Shown one piece after another: positions 21,935 to 36,400 of a DNA stretch of 64,000 bases. The DNA comes from Argopecten irradians (taxonomy: Eukaryota; Mollusca; Bivalvia; Pectinida; Pectinidae): contig NC_091134.1 of NCBI RefSeq assembly GCF_041381155.1, positions 2,352,001 to 2,416,000 of the forward strand. The letters are read 5' to 3'. The position numbers and the translations under genes were made by a program. Under the pieces are notes generated by a model that was not told where the DNA came from, did no database searches, and saw only the letters and a program-made list of their open reading frames with translations. Numbering within the stretch: the first letter of the stretch is position 1; every line of letters starts with the position of its first letter.

Positions 21935-24900
21935 CTCCGTTAAAATTTGTATGGCTGGTATATCTGGTTTCACTTCCATGTGATCATGTATTCACATAAA
22001 AACAAATGATTGACACTGTTCAGATATTTTTGGACTATTTACAGAGTAATGAGTCCGGTTTAAACATACACAATTTTGTTTTTATAAATTGATAATATAA
22101 CTCCCTATCATTATAATTGATACATAATCTTACCGGCACCATTGATATTACGTGTTTGATCCATAACAGTTCCATATTATATATAACACATAAATTGAAA
22201 TTGTTCATTAGTTTTTAGTTTGTTCATTCTTGTGTTAAAAATGAACAATGAAGAGAAAATTTCGTGGGTCTAGTAGAAAACATTTTAATTAATTCCCACG
22301 TGCAGCATGTATTTAACACATCCAAGCAAAATACATTTAGTAAATAATTAAAGTTAATCTTTGAAGCGACAACCACAAATGTTCCACATGTAGGATGTGG
22401 GTCACTGCTATTTCGAGGCTCAAGAGATTGCCGTCAGGCTAAACATAGTAAAAGTGTTAACATATCCGTTTTATCATATATTTTTTTATTTTAACACACA
22501 TGTTTTCTAAATATAAGCGCGAGTTGTCACACAGAAATTAATGTGTTACAATATATAGATACTGTCAGCTGAACCGTGGGTCCTGTACGTCTTGGACATT
22601 CTCCTACAAGGCCTCGAGTCTACTGACCCCTGGTGAGCTATATACTTCAGACAATTGACCTTCTATGCCAATCAAACCCTGTTATGTACCGGTATAGTAC
22701 AGATTCAAGGTCAGCATAACTATAAAGTCACAGTTGGTTTGTGTATTCGGCCTTAACACCAACTTCCCATGCAATTCAAGTTACCTGAAGGCAATGCAGG
22801 CCTCGGTGGTTTTTGTGGTCACTTCGTTATGCTGAACCCATCCGAAGGTCGGCGCTGTTACGCAGGTGCTAAAGCTTATCGCTAGTAGATACCAACATGA
22901 CACTATGATCAAACTATCCCAATGGAAGCATGAATAAATGAGAAAAAAACAAATGATGTAACGAAATAATGAATAAACTATTAGTTTGCATCATGCAGTG
23001 TTGAGACTACGACCAGGAGTTTCAAAGGCGGAGACTTTCTACTTGGCCTATGACATACGAGGGCTTTAACAAAGAATGTGTAGTTATCATTTGTGGTGAA
23101 TGTAGACCGAATGAATCATCATACTTATGCGTCATAAAGAAAACAGTTTGAAATAGAAAAAAATACAATGCCAAATTAGTTCTAATTTAGAGTAGTAAAA
23201 TTTCGAAAGGTATGGTATTGTATTGACTGGTACCTTTATGGAAATGCTTAATAATTAATTTGGTTTTTTAAAGAGTGTTTCATTTGGTTAACATAGGATT
23301 TTGGTAAACTTTTGATTCAATTTTGTTATTGTCCATTGTTTTATTTTGACATCATTTTATACTTGTGTCCTGTTACTGTTCAAACTTCATAGAGGGTATC
23401 AAGTACAAAATAAAGCTTTATCATACAGCTAGTCTTACATCAAACAATAGCTTACACTGCATTCTTGTATGTAACATTAAAGTTTAAAACATCCATATAA
23501 TGTATCACTCCTCTATAACATATATTCGCTTTTGTATTCTTTTTATTAGTCTAGTTTTAAAAATACATGAATTTTTTTTATAAACAAAATAAGAGCGCTT
23601 TATTTTGTCAACATGACACAAACAACAATAATTATATACAATTATTCATTAAGTATTCGCACATCGTATACCATATACATAAATTTACGTACGGATGTTC
23701 TTAACTTTCTTCGTCATGACGACTTTATTATCGTCAATAAACCAGGTAGTACCTCGTCAAAAATAATGACATACACATAAATAGATGATCCAAATTACTG
23801 GCATACATAGCCACTCCATCCAAAACAAATAGAGAGAGAGAGGAGAGACGTAGAGAAAGAGAGAGACAGCGAGAGAGACGGAGAGACAGAGAGAGACAGA
23901 TCACAATAAGTTCAAGACATTATCACATTGTGTGGATTTTCAAGCATCCAATTTAGTTTAAACAAAGTAAAATGGAATTAGGTACAAGTTATACAATTTA
24001 GGATTGCCCTGTCGAATAATAGGCAACACCAATGACTTGTCAATTATGATATGTATGGACAAAATTTCATAGTTTGAGTTGACCATTACCGACATTAGAA
24101 TATATGACAAATACTATTGATTGAAAGAGTAGGTGTCTGCCTAATATGTTATAGACATGATATATCGTACAACCCGTTACTTCAACAATGCATGTCTACC
24201 TTTCTGGAATTTAGTTTTGTCAAACGTTAAAGTTGGTGCCCGTTTTCTGAAACACGCTGCTTGATCCATTAAAGTCTCTTTTTGGACTGGTTATGTTCTC
24301 TGATTTACTTTCTTTAATATGCCAAGACCATTTACATAAATGGTATATAAAAAAGCTCAACGACTTTAATAAAATTCATATAACATAGTCACCCATTTCA
24401 GATATATAACACAAAGTATGGAAATATGAACAAATCCGAGACAATTATACGATGTCACATATTGATTAGGATATCATAAGTATGCCTATGACATCACAAT
24501 AATGTCATTTCACACGTGTCGCATGAATAAATCACCTGCCCATGTCTGAGACGGCCGGGTGAACCACTTGTGTAATAAAAGACGTTACTCAGACCTGCAA
24601 TAAGATTTGTCTTTGTCAAAAATGAAAGTGGTATATATCTGTAAAATAAATAAGTGTGATTTAGATATACACCAGCTATTATCATTATACGTGTGACCTT
24701 CACAGAATTTACCATTGGGTTGTCCTTGGATTCTCCAAACTGGTTCCGATGTCATCTCAAACTACAGGATGTTTATTCTTTACTTATGCTTTATGTTTTG
24801 ATGTGCAGTCAAATGAATGTCATGGTTTGCGAAAACGAAGATTAATGGCATTTCATCTGGTTAAAGGGTTTAATAAAATGAGATATAAAAAGATGTCATA

Positions 24901-27184
24901 AGTTAAACTGGAACCGTACAAATATTCACATAAATATAAACTCATGTACAGTATATCGATGACTTGATAATACGTCAAATTGTGATGCTACAGATAATTT
25001 AAAGACGCTATTCAGAAAGATGATAACTAGTATACAATTGATGTGTCCAATATGTTTTCATATATTTGAATAAGCAGAATTTGACAAATAAACTTAATAT
25101 ATTCATATATTTAATCATTATATCATATATTTAATAGTTCAAAATACTTGCGTTTATAATGTTTTACATAGTTATGATATTATTCGCTCTTTACCAATGG
25201 AAATATATCAACTTTTTCTTGTACTAGGAGAATATTCCGCCTACATAGCATGCTTTGTTCCACGTGACGTTTTAACATTAAACGGACACATGTCTTGTCA
25301 GTGTCTGCCTTATTGCATGCAGATTGCAAATTAAGTACAACATCAGATTTAAAGTTAGGAAAAACCGCACAAATTTGAATGCATGCATATTATATCATCA
25401 GTATGAGTTATATAACACACTTCAAATGCATGACTACAGATGAGCTACAGCACAGCGATCCTGACCATTATGCCGTCTTTCTGAATACACACACAGCGAG
25501 AGAATAACGTTTATTCATATCATTTTTGACTGCGCTGGTGTAACATCTTAATTAAAATTACCTATGGTAATTTGGAGACCTCCTCCCCGAAGTTACTCGT
25601 GTGCGCATATGTGTTTTAAATCTAGGAATAAACCTTAAAAGAAATTCAACTATGTATGAATATTTGTATTTCAAGCCCATATCTTTTTCTTACTTCAAAT
25701 GACGAAGTGAAATATTTCTTATCATAATATTATGCGATTTTTTTCCTTTTTCTAGATTAGCTCTGTAAGAAAACATATCTTAAATAAGTAAAAATATTCT
25801 GTTCATACTCCATTCATTAACCATCAACATATAAAACATTCACCAAATTCAGAGAAAACTTTAAAAAATAATACGGAAATAGAATTAGAGACAATGAAAC
25901 TGCAATGAAGTAACAGACAAGTTTTCTTTGTTGTCATTTCAGCGATCCAATGTCCGAAGTCATGCAGCACGCTTGTGTATTTTTTTCCGTATCAATACCT
26001 ATGATCGATGGTATTTCAATGAATATGATTATTGTTTTGTTGTGTCACTGACAGAACATGTTGGTAATCAGACTAACTAGACGGTTATGTCACTTTGGTG
26101 TGTGTTACCGGTGGAAGTAGCTTACGGCGTCCGTCACAATCAACTCCAGCTAAGGACATTGCCTGCAGGCCACAGACACATGTAATGGACATATTACAAC
26201 GTGTATAAACCGTTATGTCACTGCACAAGCTGCACATAGAGTGAAGGACAACGGGCTAATCACCTTCTAAATTAATTCTCCTCGAATTTTTTTTTAAATA
26301 CAGTATTTATTTCATGTATTAAATAATGTATGTCATTATCTTATAATCATAATTTAACTTTAAATTTGAATACTATGTAATCAACTAAATATACAAATTT
26401 TTTAGTTATTTTTTCGATAAATTAAAAAAAATCAGACCTGTCATCAGAACATCTTCAGATTCATTAAATATTTCAAGTTGGATTTAGAAGTTTGTCTTAC
26501 TTTCTATAATCTACAGTTTATGCCCTGCGATTGGTCCTAAGTATGGTTATTATTGCATTCATATTTACCAGTCTTTTTTGTAGAATGCAATTGTTGTGAT
26601 TTATTATTTACATACATAGAGGATATCATGGCGGAAGTTTTGATAATTTAAAGTATATCAGTATTTATTCTTTTGTTTTATTGTATGGGATAATCATGCG
26701 AAATGATGGATCATCTGTTGATATATTAAAGCATGCTTAACAGACAAAATAAATAAGGCATTGTTTTTATTGGATGATAATAGTTATCAATATAAGACAA
26801 TAATGATCAGTGCATCTTTTAAGTTTAATGAAGTTGACAGATTACAAAAAGACATTTTGTCTTAATTAGTAAAAAATTAATGCATAATAACAAAGTGACA
26901 CAATTTTTTTGCACGTGCGGTATGCGTGATGCCATCACCATATATGGTTGTCAAAGTAATCACCTGTGCCATTGTACACCTAGAGGTGTACATTGTAGGT
27001 GTACCGACCAGAGCACTGTATTGAACCTGTCCCTAAAGGGAAACATCGTGTTTTTTGTGTATTGTACCTTTCTCAGAGAAACCAGCCGTTTACGTTATCA
27101 CTGCATCGACACTATACCTACCTAGTCAGCGGCCTCTGTGATTACACAACTTCAACAGCATTCAGTGGATACTTATATATACAT
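21935..27184. other. Intergenic, no gene recognised
   Basis: AT-rich. A less AT-rich patch at about 22555-22920 carries no frame I recognise. A GA-rich simple repeat lies at 23829-23900. A small inverted phrase 'gtacacctagaggtgtac' occurs near 26975. I looked here for TRPM SLOG/LSDAT motifs on the plus strand and found none. Confidence 0.5.
23829..23900. repeat. GA-rich simple repeat
   Basis: Runs of gagaga interrupted by gacg/gaca units. Confidence 0.9.
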
Positions 27185-27191
27185 ATGAAAC
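27185..27191 (+). CDS. TRPM: Tentative first coding exon of TRPM gene
   Basis: ATGAAAC is followed directly by a consensus donor gtaagtatt at 27192. It leaves one base, and the exon at 30335 needs exactly one base before its first full codon, which would give MKRNESKAS. A TATA-like run just upstream is too close to serve this ATG. This is inference from phase only. Confidence 0.25.
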
Positions 27192-27231
27192 GTAAGTATT
27201 CTTATTTTCATCGTGTACTTATATATTGTAT

Positions 27232-27440
27232 TGCCTTCTACTAAGAATTATTGAATATGACTATTGTATATTTAATTTTGTTTTCCGCTAAAAATTACTA
27301 AAAATCACTATTGTATATTTTATATTGTTTTCCGCTAGGAGGTACTGAATATCACTATTGTTTATTTTATATTGTTTTCCGCTAGGAAGTACTGAGTATC
27401 ACTATTGAATATCTTATATTGCCTTCCGCCTTGTGCTGTT
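27232..27440. repeat. About 60-bp tandem repeat, four diverged units
   Basis: Units share 'tattgttttccgctaggaag' and 'tactgaatatcactattg'. Confidence 0.75.
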
Positions 27441-30334
27441 GAGTATGGTCATAAATATTTCGCTCATTTGCATGTACAAGGTTACAATGCATTAGCTTTT
27501 AATTAGTTAAGACATTGATAAAGGTGACTCATTAAAATAAAATTAATTTGTCATGACTAAGTGATTGATTAAAGACATGAAAGCTAATTGATAGATTACC
27601 ATATTCATGGGCCCCATTGTACCATCATAATGGTAAAGGAATGTCGTTATTTAATTTTGAAAACAAAAATGAATTAGTAATTATGTAGTTTGATATAAGA
27701 GGTTAACAAATGTGTGGAAAAGGAAATTAAGGAGCGAATATTAAAACATCTGTGCCGGATATGACATAAAATATATGCTGTTCAGTCAGCAATTATAAAA
27801 TGTAAGATTCGTCATCGATGGTAGAGCGTGACGTCAGCAAATGAGAAAGATGTGAGGAAGTTTAAAATGAAAAAAGAGGGAAAGAACGGTGTGTTGTAAA
27901 AAATAAGATGAATGATGTCTTATTGTGTATGTAAAACGAAAGTGTTAAAAGATTATAAACTTCAGCGTATTATTGATAAATTATTAACTATCATTGAACA
28001 GGTGTAAACGAATGTTGTATAAAATATCGAAATAATGTATCAGAAGTAAGAGCGATTTACCAAATTTATCGTAAGAATAATTTATCAGATATAAGAATTA
28101 TTGATCAACTATAAGTCAGAATAATGTAAAATACAAATGTTAAGTTTCAAAAGTTATATTACAACATATTATACTTATAGTATAGTGTCATGAACCATTG
28201 ATGACGGTAGCCTGATAGGATGCTCCCACGTCATTCTCTAATCATGTTTAGGAAGAAAATGTTACAAGGTATACTACCTTTTATTATGGATCATCAACTA
28301 TATTCGTTTCCATATTCATACATGAACCTGACCAGTTCTTGTGTTTATACCTCATGCGTAATCTACCTACCAATTCAGGCGTAGGCAATTACGCCAAATT
28401 AAAATTATGATATATGGTCTGACGTAGGTACAATATACAAATTATGCATATTGCATTATGTAAATCGTTAAATGTATAATTAAATGTGTGAGACAATGGT
28501 ATCATTTAGACCAAGTCTCCGCGGTGAACCACATATATACTGCTTACGTTTATAAACAATGGACTAGGTGGACTATTTTTCTTTTAGATCGTATCAGTCA
28601 TATGTAACTAGACTTTAGTGCTTACAGCATCATGCATTCAATACTTCGTGGTAAGATTTGTTTATCATCGTGGAATACATTCAAATGTGGGATTTATTTT
28701 GAGGAAATTACTTGATGATTTAGCGCTGATTTTCGGATTTTGAGTTTGTATTTCTGTTACACAACAAAGTAGGACTGTGTTTAATACTGGCCGAATATTG
28801 GAGGCTAAGTCGAGTGTTACAGAGAATATCTAACATTACTGGATATCATTTCCGATCATTTTGTTCGTAATTCATTTTCAAATTTATTTTTTGAGATCTG
28901 GATGTAACCAATAGTTTTGAGTGAATGATGTTTGAAAGATATGAATTCTTATCATTTTATTGCCATAGCATATCATGAAATACTATCTAGATACTAATAT
29001 ATACTTGCCTATCACAGCTGCAGGATTCACATATATTCCCTAATGTTAAATTGTAATTTCTTTAAAAAGCCCCATTGATCGAGGTTACGTTTTGTTTTAC
29101 TCAAAATAATAAACATCATGGATCTGTATTATTTTGCCTTTTAAAATAGAACTTGATATAAATGAGCTATTCGATTGTAAAAAAACACTACAAGACTTGA
29201 CTTTAAAACATGCTGTGGTAACACATTCCTAGATTTCTTTTTAGTTCAAACTTCATATGTGTATTGTTTTATGCAGTGTTTTGTCTTGTATGATAGAAAT
29301 CTTTTCGATAGAGACTTTATGTAGATTTTGCTTGTTTAGCGGTAAATTATCTAACAGATATAAGTATATTGTGTAGAATTTGCCTTTTTAGCAATATATC
29401 CAACAGTTATATCTATTTTGTGTAGAAGTTGCTTGTTTAGCAGAAAAAGGAGTTCCCACGCGTACCATAAGAGATCCATCAATTTGAGTGCACTCCGGAC
29501 ACTTAGACTGTCGATCGTATAAGTCCAGCCGACAGTTATATACATGAGTGGACACCACTGACCTTTAGTAGTGTAACTTACGATGACAACAGGGACGTAG
29601 ATCACCTGTCTTATATTAGTCAATCACTATGTATAAACATAATCATAACGAAATAGTGCTATCGAAAATTATTCACTTCCAAATTATGTTATTGTTATCT
29701 TAGTGAGAGATTCTGATAAAATAGAACAAATTAAAATATCATGCGTTGAAAATAAATACTATTTCGTTAAGATTAAGTATTGAGTTTATCGAATATATCA
29801 TATTGCTATATGTCAAATATACTGTTTCTTATTCTGAAGTCTTGGAATGTTTTAGGAATATAGTGTTCATTCGGCTAAGTCCTCGGGAAGTCGGAATGTG
29901 CTAGCCAGTCACTATCATAATTTGACAATGTTTCTTTCCACATACCTCTCCAAGAAATCTTTTTTGTTGACTTTGTCATCTAAAGAAGAAAAACCCTTAA
30001 TGTTTCTTCCATATCATTGCAAATATTGGCACATGTTTTTTTGTTTGTTTTTTGTTTGTTTTTTTTTTGTTTTTTGTTTTTAACAAAAGTCATTTGTCTC
30101 GTTTAATTTAAAGTGATACCTCCATATTACTAAGAGTAAACGAATTTCATGTATACTTCTGTGGGCTACAAAATACATAAATAGTAAATAGCAATTAACT
30201 CGTGTATTGTTTTTACAATCGGCCATGGACGTAATCTATATTAACTTTGCTATTGTATGCAATTTACCTATATGATCTTTTATATCTCAATATAATAAAT
30301 TGACATTAAATGTACATGATTTATACCGTTTTAG
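27441..30334. other. AT-rich DNA upstream of first clear TRPM exon
   Basis: No coding segment was recognised on either strand. T-rich (ttttgttt)n occurs at about 30038-30082. It is either intergenic or the first intron of the TRPM gene. Confidence 0.4.
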
Positions 30335-30432
30335 GTAATGAGAGCAAAGCCTCGATATGGTCAGCCAGAAGTTCGGCATCACTTCGATGTCGCTTCAGCA
30401 TTGGCGAGGAGGATATTAATACCATGAAGAAG
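30335..30432 (+). CDS. TRPM: TRPM exon A
   Basis: The reading frame that joins the next exon encodes [18 protein letters not shown] and [13 protein letters not shown]. It aligns loosely with the TRPM 'LAWDRVDIA' segment. The acceptor is ttttag and the donor is gtaaga. Similarity is weak and phase fits. Confidence 0.6.
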
Positions 30433-33400
30433 GTAAGAGTATAAGAATAGTTTAATAGGCTTTAGCGTTTGATTAGCTAAGCAATAATGATGTAACTTTT
30501 TATAACGCCAACTGTAGCTATTGGCTAAACTTAAAGTTTAAGATTGTTTTATAAATGTGAGGACAGGTATTAGGGTATTAGATAATCAATTATGGGAGAG
30601 GAAGGACTGTCTATGAATTAATAAAAATAGATAATGATGAAATGAAATAAAATTAAAAAAAAAAAAAAAAAAAAAACCACTGTTCACAAAAAGGAAAAAA
30701 AATAATAAACGAGAAAAGAAAAAAGAAAGAAAAGCCCAATCAAACAGATAATTTCTTATGCATTTTTTATTATGATTTACATTTGAAATGCTATCCAACT
30801 ATAAATATGTCTTAAAATTTTTTGAAAACATTGTCAAAGCCAAGATTCCAAATATTTCACGATTACATGACAACGTAAGAAATAGGTTGAAATTGATGAG
30901 ATCAACGAGTATAATTTTATGAGAAAATGGAGAACAGCCTGACGAGTCGCGTTGATAGACCATTTTCCTAACATAGCGTAATGATTAGTTCTTGTATTTA
31001 GAGTCACAGATTCAGGCTGTAGAAAGGTTGAGTAACTAGGTTTTAGTTTTACAGTACATAGTGTGGATTACACAATGTTTTTCTTCGTTAGAAACTTCAT
31101 AGAAATGGACTCTAGCACAGTTTATTCTGAGCAGATGGTATTATACAGTAATGCATTTGCCTTTACTGGTAATTGATGTTTCAGTTTAGGAGGGTGTATA
31201 TTTACCGTTCATTGTTGTTTCTGTGTAGGAAGGTGTATATTTACCGGTAATTGTTGTTTCTGTGTAGGAAGGTGTATATTTACCGGTAATTGTTGTTTCT
31301 GTGTAGGAAGGTGTATATTTACCGGTAATTGTTGTTTCTGTGTAGGAAGGTGTATATTTACCGGTAATAGTTGTTTCTGTGTAGAAGGGTGTATATTTAC
31401 CGGTAATAGTTGTTTCTGTGTAGAAGGGTGTATATTTACCGGTAATTGTTGTTTCTGTGTAGGAAGGTGTATATTTACCGGTAATTGTTGTTTCTGTGTA
31501 GGAAGGTGTATATTTACCGGTAATAGTTGTTTCTGTGTAGGAAGGTGTATATTTACCGGTAATTGTTGTTTCTGTGTAGAAGGGTGTATATTTACCGGTA
31601 ATTGTACCTTTAATTATTAATTCTGTGTAAGAGGGTGTATATTTACTAGTTTTTGTTATTTCTGTGAAGGAGGGCACCCTGGAGCAGTCCATGATGGAGG
31701 CTTTAATGACTGACAGAGTAGACGCCGTCAGAGTCCTCATAGATAACGGCTTTAACATTCAAACCTTCCTGACTATAGCAAGGCTAGAGGAGCTGTACAA
31801 TACGGTATGTATAATCACCATCACAGCCTCACTTAACACTTCCCACGTAAGAATACTTTCAGGTTGCTTATTGTATTTTATGTTTTATCTGATACTTTGA
31901 GATAATATCTATCGCGTTGGTTGTGACTTGTCAAAATACATTGTGCTATACTTGGTATAGACTAGATTGAAATGTTGAAAGTTTTTTTATATATATATAA
32001 AACTGTATTGTTTTGTATTAGGCTGTTTAAATATCAACGAAATAGGTATATTTTACATTCTACATCATATTGAATAACATTATGACTTCCCTTTGCAGCG
32101 CCTGGGACCAGCAAACACTCTGCGCCACCTAGTTCAGGATGCTAAGAAAAAGGTAACTTATGTAAAACAACGTCATAGTTTCTAGTAATCTACATGAGGA
32201 TATAAAATTGAAAATGAATGGTATTGTTAAGTTGACGTTAACACTTGATGATTTTATAAGAGGAATTATTACATACACGAAAAAAACTTGTAAGTAAAAT
32301 CCAGTTACATGTTGAACGACCACAAAAGATCAACATGTCAGCTTTCATGTTATAAAGAAAGAAATATATGTTAAAACCTAAACTAGCGCGTACGTTGCTA
32401 TGAGGATACGTCTGTAACTGTCATCTCCTGACACCGTAATACATAAAACCAAGACATTAATCTGGGAATTTTCTATGACGTCATACCTCGTGAAAGTATT
32501 TGTTTTTCTTTGTCCTCTGAATTTGCCTTAGATGTCTACAAAGTATGTCTGCTTCAAACATTCCGCCATATAGAGCCGTCAATCTTGTGTTGAACTGTAA
32601 TTTATTTCATAGTGCACATTCATATAATTTAAGCTTTAAAAATAAAAATAAATGCAAATGCACCAAGAACAGACCATGATAGCCGACACCGTGTCATTTT
32701 ATATCATCGAGATTTATAGCTGTACATCACTACTACAGGGTGCAGAAAGTACAAAGCTTTTCTGTGCTTCCCCTACAACCCTATTACAGATCTTCAAAAC
32801 TTTAATATCCAAATTTGATACAATAAGCTGAAACAATATTTCATTTTTTTATATAATATGTAGTCGGTATCGACAAGAAGCACTAGTTTAGTGGTATCGA
32901 CATGTTCTTGTGACACTACTGTGAACGAAAACAGGCGAATATGGAGATCTGGGCTGATGATCTAGAAATTGTAAAAAGTAATCTATATACTACACAAATG
33001 ATCATCAAACATGTCTTAGTGAGCTTAATAATTGAGAAACTCACTCAATGTGTGACATAAGCCTTCTCTAAGTCGACAGTATTAGTAGTCGGTAATGCCA
33101 CATTGTCAAACTTGTTAACCTGTCGCGTGCCAATATGTGAAAAAAATGGTAATAAACTCGCATCTAGGACTGCAACATCAACCAAACATTGAAGTCATAT
33201 TAATTTAAGATCTTTAACAAATACATAACATAATGTACATCAACCCAATTTGTAAAAAGTCTTATAGTGTACATTTATGATTTGTCGTCATTAATAAAAA
33301 AAAAAGTCTTTGAAAAAATGTTTCATTTAATTTTTTATTTCCTTTTGTTTTCACATACTGGGCTGTTTTCACATATTGGCGCGTGACCTTAATTTCTCTA

Positions 33401-36400
33401 ACCAATAGTATCTGTCTACAGTCGATAGTTCTATGCGCACTAAAACATGTCTGTACTTATTCTGACTAAAATATTTTCTTCGTGAAGAGGACGTCGAAAA
33501 CTTCCAATTAAACAGACAAATAAAGGTTTCGGTTCTTTGGTTGTTCTAATATATACATATTACTGACATTTTCAGACGATTTCCTCCTCTTACCGATACA
33601 CCATGCTGGATATCGGCGCCGTGGTAGAACAGTTGATGGAAGGCGCCTATCGCTCAGCCTACTGTCGTAAACGCTTTAGGCAGAAGTACCACGCCATCAA
33701 ACGAAATGTAAGTATTAAATATAAAATACCACGCCATCAAATGTAATGTATTTAATATAAAATACCACGCCATCAAATATAATGTAAGTATTTAATATAA
33801 AATACCACGCCATCACATGTAATGTAAGTATTTAATATAAAATACCACGCCATCACATGTAATGTAAGTATTTAATATAAAATACCACGCCATCAAATAT
33901 AATGTAAGTATTTAATATAAAATACCACGCCATCAAATATAATGTAAGTATTTAATATAAAATACCACGCCATCACAAGTAATGTAAGTATTTAATATAA
34001 AATACCACGCCATCAATCAAATATAATGTAAGTATTTAATATAAAATACCACGCCATCACATGTAATGTAAGTATTTAATATAAAATACCACGCCATCAC
34101 ATGTAATGTAAGTATCTAATATAAAATACCACGCCATCAAGTAATGTAAGTATTTATATAATATAAAATACCACGCCATCACATGTAATGTAAGTATTTA
34201 ATATAAAATATCACGCCATCAAACGTAATATAAATGTCTAATGTAAAATACCACGTCATTTAACGGGATTTCTTTAATACGAAATATAACGCCATCAAAT
34301 GCAATGTAAGTATTTAACTTATAATATCTTAATATAAAATCTGTGTTGAACCGCATCTAAAAGTCATTTATTGGAGGGGGCGGGGGGTTGGTTAAAAGTT
34401 TACTCAAGCCGAACAAATCCTATTAAGGCCGCATTTTTCAAAGTATTATACAGAGCCACAGTTGTGACGAAGCTGAAACTATATAATAATGTAGGTATTG
34501 CTTTGTTTAATCCATGTCAATTTTTTTAACATTAAATATACTTAAGACTGTCATCAAACATTTGCAGGTGTTGAAAGTGTCAATTCATAGGCTTAGTATT
34601 GCAAGCTGACTTACATTTTACAATTTTGGAATTACAAGCATATGTATATGTATTTGTTCATGTTTGTGCACGTGCACATTTTACCGGTATATTCGTTTGA
34701 CACGTTTATCACGCTTATGAGATATCATTCAGATATTTGTCATCGACAGAAATGAAAACAACACGGCTTTTAGTTCCATTGTCTGTTATTCAATATGTGA
34801 CTTATATGATGGGTTTTTTTCTCAGAGCATTGCTGGTAACATGGGACGACTTGTGACCACCATGCCTATGATAATGGACACAACAGGAGCTCAGGAACTG
34901 TTCCCCCATCCTTATCACGACCTCCTTATGTGGGCTGTCATAACGAAACGCCAGGAGATGGCCATGTATCTATGGCGACAAGGGAATGAAGCGATGGCTA
35001 AGGTAGGTCTTACCTCCGGTAAACAACGAAAAAGTTAATTATCTTAAGCAAAGGGACAACTTAGAAAAAATGTAGGTATACCAATCGAGAAAAGGCATAC
35101 GAGGTACGCATACTGTCAATACAGCACCTACTACAAATGGTATGGAAAAAACTATGACAACAAGACGTAGCGTTTGAGGATTTGCCATTAGAACTGGTTA
35201 CTTAGTATTCCCTGAGGACCGAAAAATATTAATAACAATATATAAATGTATTGTTCATGAACCTTTAGATACATGATAAGTGATTGGATTGCTGGTTTAT
35301 CTTCATGATATGTACTATACAGGTAATATTGTGAAAACTGGTCTTAATTTACCTTTACGATATTACAGGCCTTGGTGGCGATAAAGTTAAATAAGGCGAT
35401 GGCTGCTGAAGCAGACCGGTATGATCTGGAAGTGGATATCTCTGATGGACTCAGATCGAACGCCAAGTAAGCACACACTATCTACTGTATTATATATATG
35501 CTTTAGCTGTTTGTCTACTGTCGGAACAACATCTTAATATTAAATGCTTAATACCTGTGGTTTCATTGGTTTGTTATTAGTTTTAATTCATCTTGTTTTA
35601 AAACCTGTAACACGTTAATAAAATATCGTAAATGTGATAGTTATACAAAATAACGTTCACATTCCCTTGTCTTCACTTGTTCGCTTGTCCAAGTACCCAG
35701 GAAGTTATTGAATACATGTATATGGCTTACTTTAATTGGTTATAAAGGTATAATTGTTAAATGCAGCTATGAAGATCTGAGGCCAGTTTCATGAACAGTC
35801 CTTACCTTAAAGAATTCCTGAACTTAAAATTCTCCATAGAAAAGCATTACAGAAGTTACGGCAACAAACTTAAGTTAAGGAGTCTTCCTTAAAATCTGTA
35901 ATGCTTTCCAATGGAGAATTTTAAGTTAAGGGATTCCTTAAATTTAAGGAATGTTTATGAAACTGGGCCGTGATATCGCACCAGTAAGGACACAATGATA
36001 CTATTTACAGAGCCTTTATGAAGTTGTCACTGGAGCTACTAGAACATTGCTACAAAATGGATGATGCGTGCACGCAGCATCTCCTAACGTATGAACTGAA
36101 AAACTTCGGCAAACAGACCTGTATTAGTTTGGCTGTGGCTGCTAACCACCGTCAGTTCGTGGCCCATAGATGCTGCCAAGTCCTCCTAAACGACATGTGG
36201 ATGGGCGGACTTCGGACGAGGAAGAACAGCAGTTTAAAGGTAAAGGCGGTTAATGTCGACATATCACTTCATTAATCTTAAATTGGTAAAATTTAATTAT
36301 AAGAGCAACAAATAGCAACAAATCAGAGCATAAATACCATTAATACCAGATATCCTTTACTGAATATTTCATAATTATGCAACTCTGATCCAATATCGTT

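Noticed and set aside
26880-27244. Two overlapping frames with Cys/His-rich peptide upstream of gtaagtatt
   Set aside because: No TRPM or other family pattern. Only the last ATGAAAC is kept as a tentative exon.
29351-29623. 90-residue minus-strand frame
   Set aside because: No domain, signal or splice context recognised.
31186-31758. 190-residue minus-strand frame with a repeated [13 protein letters not shown] unit
   Set aside because: The 39-bp array period is divisible by three, which keeps an antisense frame open. The plus strand holds the real TRPM acceptor and exon.
31180-34330. Regular arrays resembling CRISPR repeats and spacers
   Set aside because: Units are contiguous without unique spacers, and the DNA is clearly animal nuclear.
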